DNA of 64,000 nt, taken from NCBI GenBank assembly GCA_028583415.1, contig CM053269.1:25039477-25103476 (forward strand). Reading direction: 5' to 3'. Source of the stretch: Protea cynaroides. Taxonomy: Eukaryota; Streptophyta; Magnoliopsida; Proteales; Proteaceae. A model generated the notes under the pieces. The model was given only the letters and a program-made list of their open reading frames with translations, was not told the DNA's origin and made no database searches. Numbering within the stretch: the stretch's first letter is position 1; every line of letters starts with the position of its first letter. This document shows positions 12,379-24,336 of this stretch, one piece after another. The position numbers and the translations under genes are program-made.

Positions 12379-12929
12379 GCCACCTATCCTTTCTATAGCA
12401 CATTGCAAACTTATATACCAGACCAAAGATATGAATTAAATGCATGCATATGTTTGTTGCATTGTTTTGTTTTCTCACTGTGCTCAAGTTGGAGAGCTAA
12501 CCCTCGCGTGTGCAATTCTTTTTAGTTTCTGATGTTGCAGGTACTATGATTGAAGATTATGTCTACACGCCAACATATGAATGGGTGGAGGCTATGAATG
12601 AGCAAGCAGTGGAGAACGAACATGATTCGTTAAGCAAGCGTTTCAACGGTGGATACATTTAGTGTTTAGTTTGCATATTTGGATATTGTAATATGTATTA
12701 AATTATGTTTTGGTTACTTGGAAATAAATGAAATATAAATTATTTATCATGATTAGACCTCAGTTCATTATCTGTAAGATTTCTGCTATTTACTTTGTTA
12801 TCTCTGATTAATGTGGAATGTGTTTTGGTTTATCATATGTGGGATAGTCTATTCGAGATCCTGGTTGAACCGTTGGTTTATTGACGGTTCATCACACCAT
12901 TTTGGTTAGTCAAAAATTGGGGTGTGACA
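12379..12929 (+). repeat. 3' LTR of B-C, truncated to its last 551 bp
   Basis: It matches 7738-8287 closely, from CCACCTATCC to GTGTGACA. The preceding bases belong to the RNase H end, so the junction marks an internal deletion. Confidence 0.88.
12531..12662 (+). CDS. LTR-encoded peptide, divergent form, copy in LTR C
   Basis: Open 132-nt frame, nearly the same as the LTR B copy (DVAGTMIEDYVYTPTYEWV at the start, FNGGYI at the end). The two LTRs of one element both keep it open. Confidence 0.4.
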   Translation, partial: DVAGTMIEDYVYTPTYEWVEAMNEQAVENEHDSLSKRFNGGYI

Positions 12930-12934
12930 CAAAC

Positions 12935-13415
12935 CACCAACGGATCGGAGTTGTCACTGTAGCAACTCAGAGGGACGAGATGAGTCGAAGCGGAGAAGAA
13001 ATAATGGAAAATGGACTTTAAATTAGAGCTTAAAAATCTGATTTTTAGTCTGGGGGTCGGAAAATTCGATTAAAACCATCGACCCACCCATCGACCCCCG
13101 CATCGACCCTCGACTCTCAGGAATCTGACAGAGAACCAGGGGTCGCACCCTGGGTCGGACATCCTCCGACCCCCCCCGCCATCGACCCCCGGCTCTCGGG
13201 AAGAATGGGTGATTTCCTAGGGTCGCATACTGAGGGTCGGACACCCATCGACCCCCACCATCGACCCTACAGAGAAAACACAGCATTTTCGACAGAATGA
13301 TCTGAAAAAATTGAAATTTGCATTTGTTAGTGGTTTTAGAATATGAGAATGAAGTATTTAATGATTATCTCTTGTGTTCAATGATTTTCAGACAATCTCA
13401 CTATCAGATTAATTA
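12935..13415 (+). other. Second half of the A-D leader
   Basis: It continues the leader interrupted at 3597. It contains a TCGACCC-rich stretch (13070-13270) like the one in the LTRs. Just before gag there is an acceptor-like GATTTTCAG at about 13383-13391, so the leader may be spliced (inference). Confidence 0.6.
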
Positions 13416-14690
13416 ATGGCGGGACGCAAAGTAACCAGCCGTAACTCTATTCCACCACCACCACCTATGGGGGAGAATAGCCAGACACACCCGAAAACAC
13501 AAGGGAACACGAACACGACACCGTCCATCATAAATGGGTAGACAAATCCTACAAATCTGTCAGCTCCACCTACAGACTTGGCCACAGTCGTAATGAACTT
13601 GGCCCAACAGCTGCAGCAAATGCAATAGGCACAAGCCACTATACAAGCTGCCATAGGCATAACTCCTCCAGCTGCACAGACACCTCCAATGCCAACAGGA
13701 CAGGCAAGCACAGCACCAGGGGGAAGTAACACAGTACCCCACGCACCTCAAACTCCTATCATGCAGGCTCAAGTACAAAATCCTGAGATAGCTCAAGGTG
13801 GATATCAATACCAACCACCTATGTATGGAGCGTATGTCCCGCAGCCACTAGACCACTCCAGACTGGTGGATCATTTTATGAAACTAAAGCCCAGAGAATT
13901 TAATGGCAAGCTAGTAAACCCTTTATGGCCGGCATACTGACGAAATGGAAAGAAATTTTATGATGATGACACTAAATGAAGAAGAAAAAGTGTTGTGTGC
14001 CACCTTTATGCTGAAAGGAGATGCACACCATTGGTGGAGGTCTACCAGGACTTATTTATTAACAAAGCATGCCCAACTGACTTGGGATATCTATAAGGAG
14101 GCATTCTTTGAGAAGTACTTTTCGAGAAGTTTCAGAGATTCTATGGAAAGAGAATTCCTGAGTTTATATCAGGGGCAGATGACCGTGGATGCATATCAAC
14201 AGCGTTATGAAGAGCTGTTATTCTTTGCACCCACCAGTATGCAAGAGGAAAACACCAAGACCCGAAGGTTCGTCATGGGACTTAGGGGAAGCATCCGCAA
14301 GCATGTTCTGGGACATGAAAAGAAAATCTATAATGAAGCGGCACAAAATGCTCGAGTTATAGAATCGAGCCAGAAGGAGAGTTATTTCATGCAAAACAGA
14401 GGTATAAAAAGGCCAGGTGGAAATTCTTATAACGGAGGAAATAACAAGACATTCAAACCCTTCCGTGCTCAAGGCTTTACCACTGCAACCAAGACTACTC
14501 CAGTAGCTCAACAGCAACAAAAGCCAATTACTGAAGGGATAAAATGTTTTAACTGCAACAAAGTGGACATATGGCAAGGGAATGTCCTAAGCCCAAGAAG
14601 CAGCTACATCAAGGACGAGTTTATGCGGTTACATCTGAGGATGTTGTCGCATTACCTGAAGTGGTCACAGGTATGACTTAAATTTTTAGT
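13416..14690 (+). pseudogene. gag of element A-D (Ty3/gypsy, Tekay type)
   Basis: Start ATG at 13416 (MAGRKVTSRN). The N-terminus is proline and glutamine rich. The core has ALKPREFNG-like and DAHHWWRS motifs, then FFEKYFSRSFRD and QGQMTVDAYQQRYEEL, as in the Retrotrans_gag family. Near the end is a CCHC zinc knuckle that starts CFNCNK. One base is missing after it, in the GTGGACATATGG stretch, so the frame shifts before the His and the last Cys. Other defects are TAG at 13539 and 13626 (the second at a likely former CAG codon) and a frameshift near 13925. It is better preserved than the gag of B-C even though A-D was there first. Confidence 0.85.
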
Positions 14691-14751
14691 TAGTTGTATT
14701 ACATTGTATGAGCATGTAGACTAAACCAAAACAAATCACATGTATCATACC

Positions 14752-14835
14752 TATTAATGGCATTCCCGCCAGAGTACTCTTTGATTCAGGAGCTACTCAT
14801 TCCTTTATATCTGTGACATTTAGAAAGAAGTTAAA
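14752..14835 (+). pseudogene. Retroviral-type aspartic protease fragment of A-D
   Basis: It encodes INGIPARVLFDSGATHSFIS with the catalytic DSGA motif. It is cut at 14836 by a reverse LTR2 insertion. The rest of protease, RT and RNase H of this element is not in the window. Confidence 0.85.
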
Positions 14836-15553
14836 TGTCACACCCCAATTCTGATCCAACCAAAATGGTGTGAGTGAACCGTCATTGAACCAACGGTTCA
14901 CACCAAGATCTCCAATAGGCCGTGTCCACTCATACAAACCATCACACATAACCACAATCCGAGTATAATAGTACAGCGGAAGTCTTTAAAATAGAATGAA
15001 CTGAGTATCTAATGATAAATTAAATAAGTATCCAATTATTCAAATTCAAACATAAAATAAATATCTTTTACATCCCTTTAATATCAAACGAAAATAACTG
15101 AAACGAATAAACAAAATCCAATCACAGGTACACGCAGAAAGGGCACTCGCATGAAGCGTCATGCTCGTCCTCTCCTGCCTGTACACTCAAAGCAGCAACG
15201 TCACCATACGTCCGGAGCGTTCACATAGTCGTCAACAGTATAACCTGCATCAACATCTAAAAACAATGTGTACACAAAGGGTGAGCTCACAACTTAGCTC
15301 AGTAAGACAATCAGACAGTTTCACAATATTATGCATGAGTAACAATCATTTTATGATGTGGTCTGGTTTCAAGTTTGTAATGTGCTATAGAAAGGTTTGG
15401 TGGTCCCCGCACCTCTATACACGAGTGTGTGGCACCTCATGGATCACACCCCCATTGGCCCACATGCACCCATCATGGAATAGAGATAGAGCTAAGATAC
15501 CACCGTACCTCCCCTGATGCTCTACCCATACCAGTACCTAAGCCCCTACTGGC
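14836..15553 (-). repeat. Reverse LTR2 piece inserted in the A-D protease
   Basis: It starts TGTCACACCCC and matches 40190-40920 in the same orientation. The 5 bp before it are TTAAA, the expected target duplication. It is interrupted at 15554 by the Athila element. About 1.5 kb of LTR2 that should follow is missing and may lie in the assembly gap. Confidence 0.85.
15122..15254 (-). CDS. LTR-encoded Cys-motif peptide, LTR2 form, frameshifted copy
   Basis: 133 nt rather than 132. It begins VDAGYTVDDYVNAP and, after one extra base, ends EHDASCECPFCVYL then TGA. It is the only one of eight copies with a frame break. Confidence 0.4.
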
Positions 15554-17034
15554 TGATAAGTGTATAATTTTATATTTTTTTTATTCCTTTTGCATTATGA
15601 TTTTTAGGGTGTTTTATATCTTATTGAGCTTAATAGAATTTATTTTATGAGTTTGGTATATTTTAGAAATCTTGTTAATTAATTAATAAAAGATGAAAAT
15701 TCTAGCACTCTTAATAATAACGTTTTGAATTTCATGTAGGATTCTGACATGGAAAGAGTTCGTTTGGGCTTCCAAATGTGATTTTAAAATCTAATCTGAA
15801 AAATTGATCCAAATCTAAACCAGAGAAGGAAGGTTGCTACACACGGAAGGTTCACTATTGGAAGGCCTTGATTGATTATTGGAAATCTTGAGGAGAATAT
15901 ACACAACAATGGAATCTTACAAAATTTAGTAGATTTGGGGGTGACAATTGTTTAATAATGGAATGATTTTCATCTAATCTAGGAACGAAGATTTTGTTTA
16001 ATTTTTATTTCCATGTATTTTGGCTATTTAAACAATGTAAAGCCTATGTAAAGAGCATTCAATAGTGATTGAGAAAGAAGACAATGGTTGAAGAACAACT
16101 CTCTTTCTTTTGTGTTCTTGAAGAAGTCATGTGTGGCTAATTTTCTTATCTTTGGTTAGACGGAGCTGAAGCCATCATTGTAAACTTGTGAGACTTATTT
16201 TTATTTATTGATTTTTAATTGAATATTTGTTTTTCTTCCAATTTATGTGTATAATGATTGATGAATGGGTTCATTAGGAGTACTACTAATTGATTTATTT
16301 ATTTAATCAATTGCTATATTAGAATTGAATTGCTATCAATTGATTCTATGTCAGTGGCAATGGGGATTGATGTTAATGGACAAGTTAATGTTATATTTCT
16401 AGGAGAAATCAGATTAAAATAATTAAACTACGCTGGTGTGTGCTTAACGTTTAATTTCAATCGTTTTTCCAATTGTTATTGTTATTCCTGAATCAAATCG
16501 AGAGCCTAGTCTTGAGATTGATTTAAGAGTAAGGGTGCTATTAATAAGCTATCTTTTAATAGACCAATCTTAAGGAAAGACTAAGGATTTTAGGCCTAGT
16601 CCTAATTTTCTTGATTGATTATTCAATTGGAATTGATTATCCTTTATGTCGATGAACAAGTTTATGAAGATGGTGTAAGTATCCTTTTGACCGAAGTTTT
16701 CTCTTATTGGTTTAATCTTTGATATTTGTATTACCTTGCTCTTTATTCGTGCATTTTAGATAATTAATTACTGTTCTTTTCTACTGCAAACATACCCCCC
16801 CCTCAATACATAGAATAGCCAATGAAGTTGTGCTAATAAGATTAATCATAATCTGTTTTAGTACAACAATTGGTTACTTTCTGAGTCTTATTTTATTTTC
16901 ATTTATTTTTTTCTCTCTTTAGGTTAATTAAACATTTTAATCTTGATCATACAATCCTTGTGGGTTCGACTCTTACTTGCTACTATCTACGTTTCAAAGT
17001 AAGGTAATTTAATTTGAGCGCTCGACACGCATCA
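15554..17034 (+). repeat. 5' LTR of the Athila element
   Basis: It runs from TGATAAGTG to CACGCATCA. It lacks 41 bp that are present in the 3' LTR (after position 24217). The missing stretch is flanked by a TGTA repeat, which suggests a slippage-type deletion. The downstream half (16098-17034) has no counterpart in the truncated 3' LTR. Confidence 0.92.
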
Positions 17035-17039
17035 AATTT

Positions 17040-17057
17040 TGGCGCCGCTGTCGGGGA
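17040..17057 (+). promoter_or_regulatory. Primer binding site, tRNA-Asp type
   Basis: TGGCGCCGCTGTCGGGGA is close to the complement of plant tRNA-Asp (expected TGGCGCCGTTGCCGGGGA), with two differences. Confidence 0.8.
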
Positions 17058-17149
17058 TTGTTATGATTAAATTAATTTGTTTGGTTATTTAATTGATTTT
17101 TTTTATTTTTATTTTTTATTTTTTATTATCTGGTTGTTCTCTTAAGTGA

Positions 17150-19840
17150 ATGACCCGATCTTCTCATTTGGGAGAGTTGCAATTTGATCCAGAAATAGAA
17201 AGAACTCTGCACAAGCTAAGGAGAGAAAGTAGAAAGACAGCAAAAAATTCTTCATCAGGCAACAACGTAGCCATTGATTTAGCTTCCGGCACTAGTAATT
17301 CGGACTTTGAAGAAATGGCGGACAACAACAACCGCACTCTTAAGGAGTTAGCGGCTCCTAATCTGAACCAACAACCACTGCATCGAGTATCCTAATCTTG
17401 ATGTTGCCTTTGAACTTAAATCTGGTCTAATCCATCTCCTCCCTACTTTTCGTGGTCTTGTAGGTGATGACCCACACAAGCATCTAAAAGAATTCCATGT
17501 GGTATGTTCGAGCATGAAACCAACCGGAATTTCTGAGGAGCAAATCAAGTTGAGGGCGTTTCCATTCTCATTAGCGGACAATGCAAAAGATTGGCTTTAT
17601 TACTTGCCATCAGGATCCATTACCACATGGAATGAGATGAGGCGGCTTTTCTTGGAAAAGTATTTTCCAGCTTCAAGGGCAGCCAATATTCGAAAGGAAA
17701 TCTGCGGTATTAGGCAATATAATGGAGAAACACTTTATGAATACTTGGGAGCGATTCAAGAAGCTTTGCGCCAGCTGCCCTCATCACCAAATTAGCGAGC
17801 AATTACTCATTCAATACTTCTACGAAGGGCTTTCTCATACCGATAGGGGTATGATTGACGCAGCCGAGTGGAGGAGCATTAGTGGATAAAACTCCAAGGG
17901 AAGCCCGTAATTTGATTGCAAATATGGCTGCTAACTCTCAGCAATTTGGTGTAAGAAATGACCCTCCATCGAACAAGGTTAATGAGGTAAGCACTTCTTC
18001 TCTTGAATTAAAAATTGTAGAATTGTCTTCACTTGTTCGTCAATTGGCTGTGGATAAGGTGCAACAGGTTCAAACTTGTGGAATTTGCTACATCGTGGGA
18101 CACCCAACTGATATGTGTCCCACGCTTCAAGAGGAATCTACAGAGCAAGCAAATACTATGGGTGGATTTCCAGGACAACCTCAACGTAAGTACGATCCAT
18201 ACTCAAATACTTACAATCCGGGATGGAGGAATCACCCAAATCTCAGCTATGGTAATCAAGATGGCCCCAATCGTCAGTATGGGTATCAACAAGGCCAACA
18301 ACCTTTTCAATCCAGACAACAAGCACCTTCAAGTTCAGGTATGACCTTGGAAGATATTGTTAAAACACTTGCCAATGATTCATTACAATTTAAACAGGAA
18401 ACAAGGGCAGGTATAAAGAACTTGGAGACTCAAATAAGCCAACTGGCCACTTCAATGAGTAGACTAGAGGCTCGAGGCTCGGGAAAGCTACCTTCGCAAC
18501 CAATGGTGAATCCGAAGGAAAATGCAAATGCCATAATCTTGAGAAGTGGAAAAGAAGTGGAGAATATAGAAAAGGAAAAAGAGAAAGAGACCTCAAAATC
18601 AACTCCGACATCTATTTTCTCATCTGGGGTAAACTCTAAACCTTCTATTTACTCTATTCCTATTCAACCTCCTTTTCCTAGCAGGTTTGCTCAATCTAGA
18701 AAGGAAGAAAAAGAAAAGGAGATGTTGGAGATTTTTCGAAAGGTAGAGATAAATATACCTCTTATTGGGGCAATTAAACAAGTGCCACGGTATGCTAAAT
18801 TTCTTAAGGAATTGTGCACATCCAAGAGAAAATTGAAAGGAGATGAAAAGGTAAGTATGGGTGAAAATGTCTCAGCCGTTATTCAACGGAAGCTTCCCCC
18901 TAAGTGTAAAGACCCAGGTACATTCACTATCCCATGCAAAATAGGTAACACCAATTTCAATAGAGCTATGTTAGATTTAGGAGCATCAATTAATGTCATG
19001 CCTTATTCAATATATGCTTCATTAAATCTAGAACCTTTAAAAGAAACTGGTGTAACTATTCAATTAGCTGATAGATCAAATGTATATCCTGAAGGTGTGA
19101 TTGAGGATGTGTTAGTTCAAGTTAATGAATTGGTATTTCCTGCTGATTTTTATGTATTAAAAATGGAAGATGACTCATCTCATAATTCTACACCTCTTTT
19201 GTTGGGTAGACCATTTTTAAAGACTGCTAAAACAAAAATAGATGTTCATGATGGTACCTTATCTATGGAATTTGATGGCGAGATAGTTCGCTTTAATATT
19301 TTTGAGGCTATGAGGTATCCTAGTGATATAAATTCTGTTTTTGCTATTGATATAATTGATTCTATGGTACAACAAGTTTTTGAATTAAATGGTGAAGATG
19401 AGTTGATGGTAGCCATTAGCAAACATTTGAATAGCATGGATTTCAATTCGGAATTTATGTTAAATGCTGAATTAGAGAAGATGTTGATGGCATTGCAGGC
19501 CTTACCCCCAATTCCAAAAAGATATGATGTTGCTCACATTGAGTTGCCTATATCTCATACAAGGTTGTTACCTTCCATTGTGCAAGCACCTATCATTGAG
19601 CTGAAACCACTTCCAGACCATCTCAAATATGTCTACTTAGGAGACAATGAGACGTTACCTGTGATAATAGCAAGGGACTTGACCAAGCTACAAGAGGAGA
19701 AACTCATTCGAATTTTGAGAGACCATAAGACAGCCATTGGGTGGACAATAGCCGACATTAAGGGAATCAGCCCGGCCATGTGCATGCATCGCATACTTCT
19801 TGAGGAGGGAGCCAAACCGATTAGAGAAGCACAGGCGTAG
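17150..19840 (+). pseudogene. Athila gag and protease
   Basis: The gag start at 17150 (MTRSSHLGELQ) is in the first of three overlapping frames, with breaks near 17395 and 17795. The middle part has HLKEFHVVC and KDWLYYLPSGSITTW, the classic Athila gag core. From 17855 one 661-residue frame continues. It has GGALVDKTPREARNLI and a CCHC zinc knuckle CGICYIVGHPTDMC (about residues 74-87). A Gln/Gly-rich stretch and a Lys/Glu-rich linker follow. The protease has LDLGASINVMP as active site (about residues 375-385) and LLLGRPFL as flap/C-terminal motif. The frame ends at 19840 where a shift separates it from RT. Confidence 0.88.
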
Positions 19841-21201
19841 ACTCAACCCTCCTATGATGGAAGTTGTGAAGAAGGAGATATTAAAGCTCCTTGATGTTGG
19901 AATTATCTATCCTATCTCCGATAGTAAGTGGGTAAGTCCGGTTCGGGTGGTACCTAAAAAGACGGGCATAACTGTTGTTAAGAATCAAAATAATGAGTTA
20001 ATCCCTACTAGAATACAAAATGGGTGGCGTGTTTGTATTGATTATATGAAATTGAATGTTTCAACTCGTAAAGACCACTTTCCTCTTCCATTTATTGATC
20101 AAATGTTGGAGAGGTTAGCAGGTCGTTCGCACTATTGTTTTCTTGATGGTTACTCAGGTTACTATCAAATTGTGATTGCACCGAAGATCGGGAGAAAACG
20201 ACATTCACCTGCCCATTTGGTACCTTTGCTTACCGACGAATGCCGTTTGGTCTTTGCACCGCCCCACCACATTCCGAGGTGTATGGTTAGCATTTTTTCT
20301 GATTATGTAGAGAACATTATAGAAGTTTTCATGGATGATTTTACTTGTTTATGGAGACTCTTTTGATACATGCTTGGATAACCTTACACTTGTTCTTAAG
20401 AGGTGTATAGAAACTAACCTTGTTTTGAATTCTGAGAAATGTCATTTTATGGTAACACAAGGAGCAGTTTTAGGTCATGTGATATCTTCTAGAGGTATAG
20501 AAGTTGACAAAGCAAAGATAGATCTTGTTCAATCTTTACCTTACCCCACAACTGTGTGGGAAGTGCATTCCTTTCTTGGACATGCAGGCTTTTATCGGCG
20601 CTTCATCAAGGATTTCTCGAAAATTTCATTGCCCTTATGCAAGCTCTTACAAAAGGAAGTGGTGTTTGACTTTAATGATGAGTGCAAAAGAGCTTTTGAC
20701 AAGCTCAAAGAACTGCTAACAACAGCCCCCGTGATTCAATCACCGAACCGGAAACTCCCATTTGAGATCATGTGTGATGCTAGCAATTATGCTATTGGGG
20801 CTGTTTTGGGTCAACGTGTTGGGAAAGTTGCTCATGCTATCTATTATGCCTCTCGGACACTAACTGAAGCACAGTGTAACTACTCCACAACGGAGAAAGA
20901 GCTATTGGCTATAGTTTTTGCTTTGGAAAAATTTAGATCTTATTTATTGGGAACTAAAGTTATTGTCTATTCTGATCATGCAGCTCTTAGGCATTTGCTG
21001 GCGAAAAAAGAATCTAAGCCAAGATTGATCAGATGGATCCTTCTTCTTCAAGAATTTGATTTGGAGATTAAGGACAAGAAGGGAGCTGAGAATTTAGTTG
21101 CAGACCATCTTAGTCGGGTGGTTAAAGAGGATGATGCGATACCATTACAAGATTTCTTCCCAGATGAACAACTACTTAAGGTGACAAATGTAGTGCCCTA
21201 G
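19800..21201 (+). pseudogene. Athila reverse transcriptase and RNase H
   Basis: The first frame (19800-20366) carries LLDVGIIYPISDSKWVSPV, then VCIDYMKLN, FLDGYSGYYQI and the catalytic FMDDF. A stretch from about 20184 to 20275 is read in the wrong frame because of two compensating indels, which destroys the PFG and LCNAP region. One more base shift follows FMDDF. The second frame (20335-21201) continues with SEKCHF, LGHVIS and [12 protein letters not shown], then RNase H with [40 protein letters not shown] and [11 protein letters not shown]. It ends VADHLSRV and NVVP. Not functional as assembled. Confidence 0.9.
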
Positions 21202-22499
21202 TATGCAGATTTAGTCAATTATTTGGCTACCAAAACCTTACCACCGAGCTACCTAGAGTACGAAGAGAGAAAATCAAGAGTGATGCTCGGTACTACATTT
21301 GGGATGACCCTTATCTTTGGAAACAATGTTCAGACCAAATGGTAAGAAGGTGTGTACCCGAAACTGAATTTGAATCCATTCTTATCTTTTGTCATTCATA
21401 TGCATGTGGTGGACATTTCGGTCCTAAAAGAACAGCAAGAAAAGTGCTTGAATGTGGCTTCTTTTGGCCATCTTTATTTCATGATGCATATATATTTTGT
21501 AAGTCATGCACTCGTTGCCAATACTCAGGTAATGTGGCCCGTAGGGATCAAATGCCACAAACCCCCATACTTATTTGTGAAATTTTTTATGTTTGGGGCA
21601 TTGACTTTATGGGTCATTTTCCTAATTCTTTTGGCAATGTTTATATTTTACTTGTTGTTGATTATGTGTCAAAGTGGGTGGAAGCAAAAGCCACCCGAAC
21701 TGATGATTCTAAAGTGGTTGCAGATTTTGTCAAGTCTCACATTTTTGTTAGATTTGGGATCCCACGGGCAATGATCGGTGATAGAGGGACTCACTTTTGT
21801 AACCGCCGTTATGCTTAGATCGCTTAAGAGGTATCTTGTGACCCATAAGATTTCAACTGCCTACCATCCACAAACTAATGGGCAAGCTGAGGTATCTAAT
21901 AGAGAGGTGAAGTCAATTTTAGAAAAAACAGTTAATCCGAATAGGAAAACTGGAGTACAAGACTTGACGATGCACTATGGGCTTATAGGACTGCTTATAA
22001 GACACCTATAGGGATGTCTCCATATCGGTTGGTTTATGGAAAACCGTGTCATCTACCGGTAGAATTGGAGCACAAGGCATTCTGGGCAATTAAGCAGTGT
22101 AACATGGAGACGGATAAGGCGGGGGAGCAACGAAAGTTGCAATTGCAGGAGTTAGAGGAGATTTGCAATGAAACTTATGAGAACTCTCGGATTTATAAGG
22201 AAAAGACGAAGGCCTTTCATGATAAAATGATTTCTAAGAAGCAATTTGTTGTTGGACAAAAAGTGCTCCTTTATAATTCAAGGCTTCGATTATTTCCTGG
22301 TAAGTTGCAATCTCGTTGGATTGGTCCTTTTATTGTTATTAATCTCTTTCCACATGGTGCAGTTGAGATTCAAAGTTTGGACAGTCAAAAGATTTTTAAG
22401 GTCAATGGATATAGACTTAAACCTTACCATGAAGGTTTTCAAGTTAACTCGTTGGTTGAGAAAGCTATGGACTTAGAAGATCCACTTTATTCAAATTGA
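21202..22499 (+). pseudogene. Athila integrase
   Basis: The preceding frame ends in TAG (21199-21201) where a Trp is usual, followed by YADLVNYLA. From 21339 the HHCC zinc-binding domain is visible (CH-x-HFGP, then CKSCTRCQ). The core has the first catalytic Asp in WGIDFMGHF and the second in GDRGTHF. A shift near 21800 moves the third part to another frame (YHPQTNGQAEVSNREVKS, catalytic Glu). Another shift near 22011 precedes the C-terminal part, [20 protein letters not shown], ending at DPLYSN. No chromodomain, as expected for Athila. Confidence 0.88.
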
Positions 22500-23031
22500 G
22501 AAAAGCTGCAAAGTCGAGCGAATGACGTTAAACAAAAGCGCTACTTGGGAGGCAACCCAAGAAATCAGATTTGCTTTCTTAACCCTTTCTCTTTTTATTT
22601 ATTTATTTATTATTTTTTTTTCTCATAGATATTATGTTTGTATTTGTCTTTTTCTTTGCATTTAGTCTTACATTGGGGACAATGTAAGTTTTAAGTGTGG
22701 GGGAATTCTACGATGTGTTTTGTTTTTATTTTTACATGTTGTTAGTATATATTGGTTGTATATAGTAACTGGAAAAAAAAATTTGACTTCACATTTTCTT
22801 CCAAAAAAAATTTGACCAGTTACAAGTTTGGATTAATTCTCTAAAGTGACCATGTTGAAACTTTATAAATATGATTAAATTACTGAGATTTTTGAACCTT
22901 AGATTAGATATGCAACTAAATTTGAATCACCATTTGAGATAAAGTTTTATTGTTATGTGTCTTTGTATTTCACGTTTGCACCAACTCTTAGTTGTGGGGA
23001 ATAAACGGTAAATTTGAGAAATGACAATTAC

Positions 23032-23063
<32 letters not shown>

Positions 23064-23753
23064 AAAAGAATAAATAACTGCTTCAATGTCCAAAATACCT
23101 CAAAAAAGAAAAAAGAAAAATTGAGATGATGGTTATAAGCAGTTTAATTGACTAAGTCTGATTTTGTGGCCTTTGTTACTTGAGTTATTAAGTCCTAGGG
23201 GTGTCTCTACACCTAGTGCCCTAAAGCCAACTGGTTTGGGAGTCACTGACCCAACACTTGCTACATGGGTAACTTAGAAAGCCTAAGAAAACGGACATTG
23301 CACTAGTCAATAAAAAAAAATGGTGTTATTTTTCTTGAAGTATACTGTAAAGCCCCTTACTAATTGAGTTACATCACTTCACACTTCACACTATAGATGC
23401 ATATTAATATGAATTTGTTGAAGATGGTGATTAAAATAAAGTTATTGTATCTTTGATAAGATTTAAGTTTCTATTGAGTTTAATTATGTTTATGAGTTAT
23501 AATTGTGGAGTACTTAAAATTTTATTTAATTCTTGTAATTTGTCAAATCTAAAAATATTTTTCTTTGAATTTTGTGGGTAGATTCACTGCAAACCCTCAC
23601 GAGACATAACTCGTCCAATAGGGGTAACCTAGGGGTTCAATGGCTTGTTGTACATGCTAAGTGCAATCGTGGTTCCTACGAAAGTGGAATAGTTTATGAT
23701 TTTTCTTATTTTATTTTGCCCGAGGACGTGCAAAGGCTAAGTGAAGGGGAATT
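22500..23753 (+). other. 3' non-coding zone and polypurine tract of the Athila element
   Basis: No envelope-like frame is seen. It contains AAGTGTGGGGGAATTC near 22694, a typical Athila landmark, an A-tract at 23032-23058, and the tract GTGAAGGGGAATT (23741-23753) just before the 3' LTR. Confidence 0.75.
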
Positions 23754-24336
23754 TGATAAGTGTATAATTTTATATTTTTTTTATTCATTTTGCATTATGA
23801 TTTTTAGGGTGTTTTATATCTTATAGAGCTTAATAGAATTTATTTTATGAGTTTGGTATATTTTAGAAATCTTGTTAATTAATTAATAAAAGATGAAAAT
23901 TCTAGCACTCTTAATAATAACGTTTTGAATTTCATGTAGGATTCTGACATGGAAAGAGTTCGTTTGGGCTTCCAAATGTGATTTTAAAATCTAATCTGAA
24001 AAATTGATCCAAATCTAAACCAGAGAAGGAAGGTTGCTACACACGGAAGGTTCACTATTGGAAGGCCTTGATTGATTATTGGAAATCTTGAGGAGAATAT
24101 ACACAACTATGGAATCTTACAAAATTTGGTAGATTTGGGGGTGACAATTGTTTAATAATGGAATGATTTTCATCTAATCTAGGAACGAAGATTTTGTTTA
24201 ATTTTTATTTCCATGTAATAAGGTTGTCAAATCTAGGCATACCAATTTTAGTCTTGTATTTTGGCTATTTAAACAATGTAAAGCCTATGTAAAGAGCATT
24301 CAAGAGTGATTGAGAAAGAAGACAATGGTTGAAGAA
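23754..24336 (+). repeat. 3' LTR of the Athila element, truncated
   Basis: It matches 15554-16095 and then stops at GGTTGAAGAA. The next base already belongs to an internal part of the Ogre-like LTR. About 940 bp of LTR are missing. Confidence 0.9.

Larger units (their letters stand above)
3598..12929 (+). mobile_element. Element B-C: second Tekay-type chromovirus, inserted in the A-D leader
   Basis: It begins TGTAAGACCC and ends GTGTGACA. It is flanked by a perfect 5-bp duplication CAAAC at 3593-3597 and 12930-12934. The 5' LTR is nearly complete but split by a solo LTR. The internal region has an iMet PBS and decayed gag, protease, RT and RNase H. The 3' LTR survives only as its last 551 bp. 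A deletion removed the end of pol and the first three quarters of the 3' LTR, with the junction near 12378. Its two LTRs share a distinct form of the 132-nt reading frame, which confirms that they belong together. Confidence 0.85.
15554..24336 (+). mobile_element. Athila-type Ty3/gypsy retrotransposon, 3' LTR truncated
   Basis: LTRs begin TGATAAGTG. The 5' LTR is complete (1481 bp) and followed by AATTTTGGCGCC with a tRNA-Asp-type PBS, as in Athila. Gag, protease, RT, RNase H and integrase are in the standard order. A long 3' non-coding zone lacks any envelope-like gene and ends in a purine tract. The 3' LTR stops after 583 bp where Ogre-like sequence begins. Compared by eye, the LTRs differ by five substitutions and a 41-bp indel over about 540 bp, so the insertion is young. 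The coding region still has at least six frame breaks. Confidence 0.92.

Noticed and set aside
8287..12379. Idea that A, B and C are a tandem LTR-internal-LTR-internal-LTR array
   Set aside because: The CAAAC duplication around 3598-12929 and the close match of LTR A with LTR D show that B-C is nested in A-D.
22500..23753. Envelope-like gene of the Athila element
   Set aside because: No reading frame of useful length and no transmembrane pattern between integrase and the 3' LTR.
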